From positions 1 through 43,534 of the forward strand of contig SMYC01000283.1 in the NCBI GenBank assembly GCA_004356105.1: 43,534 nucleotides of DNA, given 5' to 3'. This document shows positions 42,707-43,534 of this stretch, piece after piece. This DNA comes from Acidobacteriota bacterium. Lineage in GTDB: Bacteria > Acidobacteriota > Vicinamibacteria > Marinacidobacterales > SMYC01. The notes under the pieces are model-generated. The model did not search any database. It was not told the DNA's origin and saw only the letters and a list, made by a program, of their open reading frames with translations. Both the position numbers and the translations under genes were made by a program. The first letter of the stretch is position 1; every line of letters starts with the position of its first letter.

Positions 42707-43534
42707 ATGGGTTCGAAATTCGGGCCGACCGCGGCCGTTGGTGTCGAGGAGCTGAGTGCTTTAGAAGTGTCGGTGCTCAAGGCGCTCTGTTTGACGATCA
42801 ACACGGCGGGCTCTGAGCTCAAATACAAAATTCTCGACACTCTTTCGGACGCGGACTTCTATTTCCCTGTCCACAGCAGCGTGTTCAGGACGCTCTCGGA
42901 GCTGCATCGGCGCGGCGACTACGTCATCGCCGCGAATCTGGACGAAGAACTGCGAAAATCCGGCGAGAACCTTCCCGCTGACTTCGTCATCGACGAGCTC
43001 TTCGGAGGAACGCTCCCTGGACTGTCGGATTTGAGCGATCGGGTCATGCGGGTTCGAGCGCGCGCGAGTTCGGGACTCGCTCCGGCGGAAGCGTCTCGAT
43101 CGGAACTAGCGGCGAGAGACGATGCCTCACCCGAGCTCGCTAAAGAGACGCAAATCGCCACGGTGAGCGATATCAAGAAGAGGCTTGCGGAAGAACACAA
43201 ACGCCAGTCGAACCGCGATGTGAGGACCGGAGTCGAGGCGCCTCCCCAAGCGGCGACCACGTCCCAGGTTTTAGCGGGCCCAGAGAAGACTCATGAGTCC
43301 GTGCGAGAACCGCCGGCTCCGTCAGCGTCGCCACCGGCTCCGTCAGCGTCGCCACCGGCTCCAACAGCGTCGCCACCGGCTCCAACAGCGTCGCCACCGG
43401 CTCCAACAGCGTCGCCACCGGCTCCGACAGCGTCGCCACCGGCTCCGTCAGCGTCGCCACCGGCTCCGTCAGCGTCGCCACCGGCTCCGTCAGCGTCGCC
43501 ACCGGCTCCGTCAGCGTCGCCACCGGCTCCGTCA
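42707..43534 (+). CDS. DnaB-N-domain-like protein with repeat tail, cut by window end
   Basis: The frame from ATG 42707 (AGGAGAG seven bases upstream) is open for 276 codons to the window edge. Residues about 15-105 resemble the N-terminal domain of the replicative helicase DnaB: LEVSVLKALCLTINTAGS, DADFYFPVHSSVFRTLSEL, RRGDYVIAANLDEELRKSGE. In helicase loading this domain contacts primase and the loader. Instead of the helicase ATPase, an acidic and basic linker follows (DIKKRLAEEHKRQSNRD), then PPAPSAS/PPAPTAS heptads from a 21-bp repeat. What lies beyond the window is unknown, so it could be a helicase, a loader-like adaptor, or a secreted repeat protein. The DnaB-N match is from pattern memory, without a database check. 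Confidence 0.65.
   Translation, partial: MGSKFGPTAAVGVEELSALEVSVLKALCLTINTAGSELKYKILDTLSDADFYFPVHSSVFRTLSELHRRGDYVIAANLDEELRKSGENLPADFVIDELFGGTLPGLSDLSDRVMRVRARASSGLAPAEASRSELAARDDASPELAKETQIATVSDIKKRLAEEHKRQSNRDVRTGVEAPPQAATTSQVLAGPEKTHESVREPPAPSASPPAPSASPPAPTASPPAPTASPPAPTASPPAPTASPPAPSASPPAPSASPPAPSASPPAPSASPPAPS
43310..43534 (+). repeat. 21-bp tandem repeat, ten full units plus part, running off the edge
   Basis: The unit CCACCGGCTCCGTCAGCGTCG (heptad PPAPSAS) repeats in frame from 43310, ten full copies and 15 bp of an eleventh. Units 3-6 have a changed codon giving Thr in place of the first Ser. All other bases are almost identical, which is unusual and suggests recent expansion. Frame is kept throughout. 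There are no spacers, so this is not a CRISPR array. Confidence 0.93.

Noticed and set aside
43173..43523. A minus-strand frame of repeated ATLTEPV units
   Set aside because: It is the complement of the 21-bp repeat in the plus-strand DnaB-N-like gene, open because the unit is a multiple of three.
43310..43534. Regular short repeats considered as a CRISPR array
   Set aside because: The units abut with no unique spacers and encode a continuous peptide, so they are a coding tandem repeat.

Overview
The window is GC-rich bacterial chromosome, most likely from an Acidobacteriota (Vicinamibacteria-like) soil or marine bacterium. This is inferred from an 842-residue duplicated MacB/FtsX permease of the acidobacterial ADOP type, a reaction-centre-type cytochrome c, and a CarD plus FHA/SpoIIE regulatory repertoire. 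No rRNA, tRNA, CRISPR array, insertion sequence or prophage was seen.

Layout. 0.3-1.1 kb: a diheme periplasmic cytochrome. 1.2-9.0 kb: a membrane histidine kinase and a sigma-54 activator (minus strand) face a plus-strand operon of a giant polytopic membrane protein, a PspA/IM30 protein and a small protein. A sigma-54-like -24/-12 element lies 24 bp before the first operon gene. I read this as a two-component, sigma-54-driven, phage-shock-like envelope-stress module, and it is the most interesting system here. 9.1-10.8 kb: a SoxC-SoxD pair (sulfane/sulfite dehydrogenase). 10.9-18.4 kb: a secreted alpha/beta hydrolase, then an OPT transporter, an AroM-like protein, a DUF917 protein and a hydantoinase/oxoprolinase, interleaved with small frameshifted genes and a broken secretin-like gene. 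18.4-22.5 kb: a PIN/Phd-type toxin-antitoxin pair with a palindromic operator, gene remnants, an unknown small protein and the ADOP permease. 22.5-24.3 kb: a VOC protein interrupted by one in-frame TGA, a BON-domain protein and an EVE protein.

24.3-34.9 kb: a long, tightly packed minus-strand housekeeping block, in transcription order: CarD-like regulator, FHA-GAF-PP2C phosphatase, Hsp20, Lon, YmdB-like phosphodiesterase, XseA, XseB, IspA, TlyA, NadK. Many junctions overlap by 4 bp (ATGA or GTGA). It combines protein quality control with nucleic-acid and isoprenoid maintenance functions.

35.3-43.5 kb: a SirB1-like transglutaminase/TPR protein, a Bem46-like hydrolase, a YgfZ folate-binding protein, a class-V aminotransferase homologue that lacks the PLP lysine, a PIN-like DUF5615 protein, a 957-residue TPR protein with a repeat-rich linker, and at the edge an incomplete protein with a DnaB-N-like domain followed by a perfect-phase 21-bp tandem repeat that runs off the window.

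Several genes look intact apart from one base at a short homopolymer (about 13854, 14074, 36213). These may be assembly errors rather than biological decay. Gene identities come from motif recognition alone; no database search was possible.
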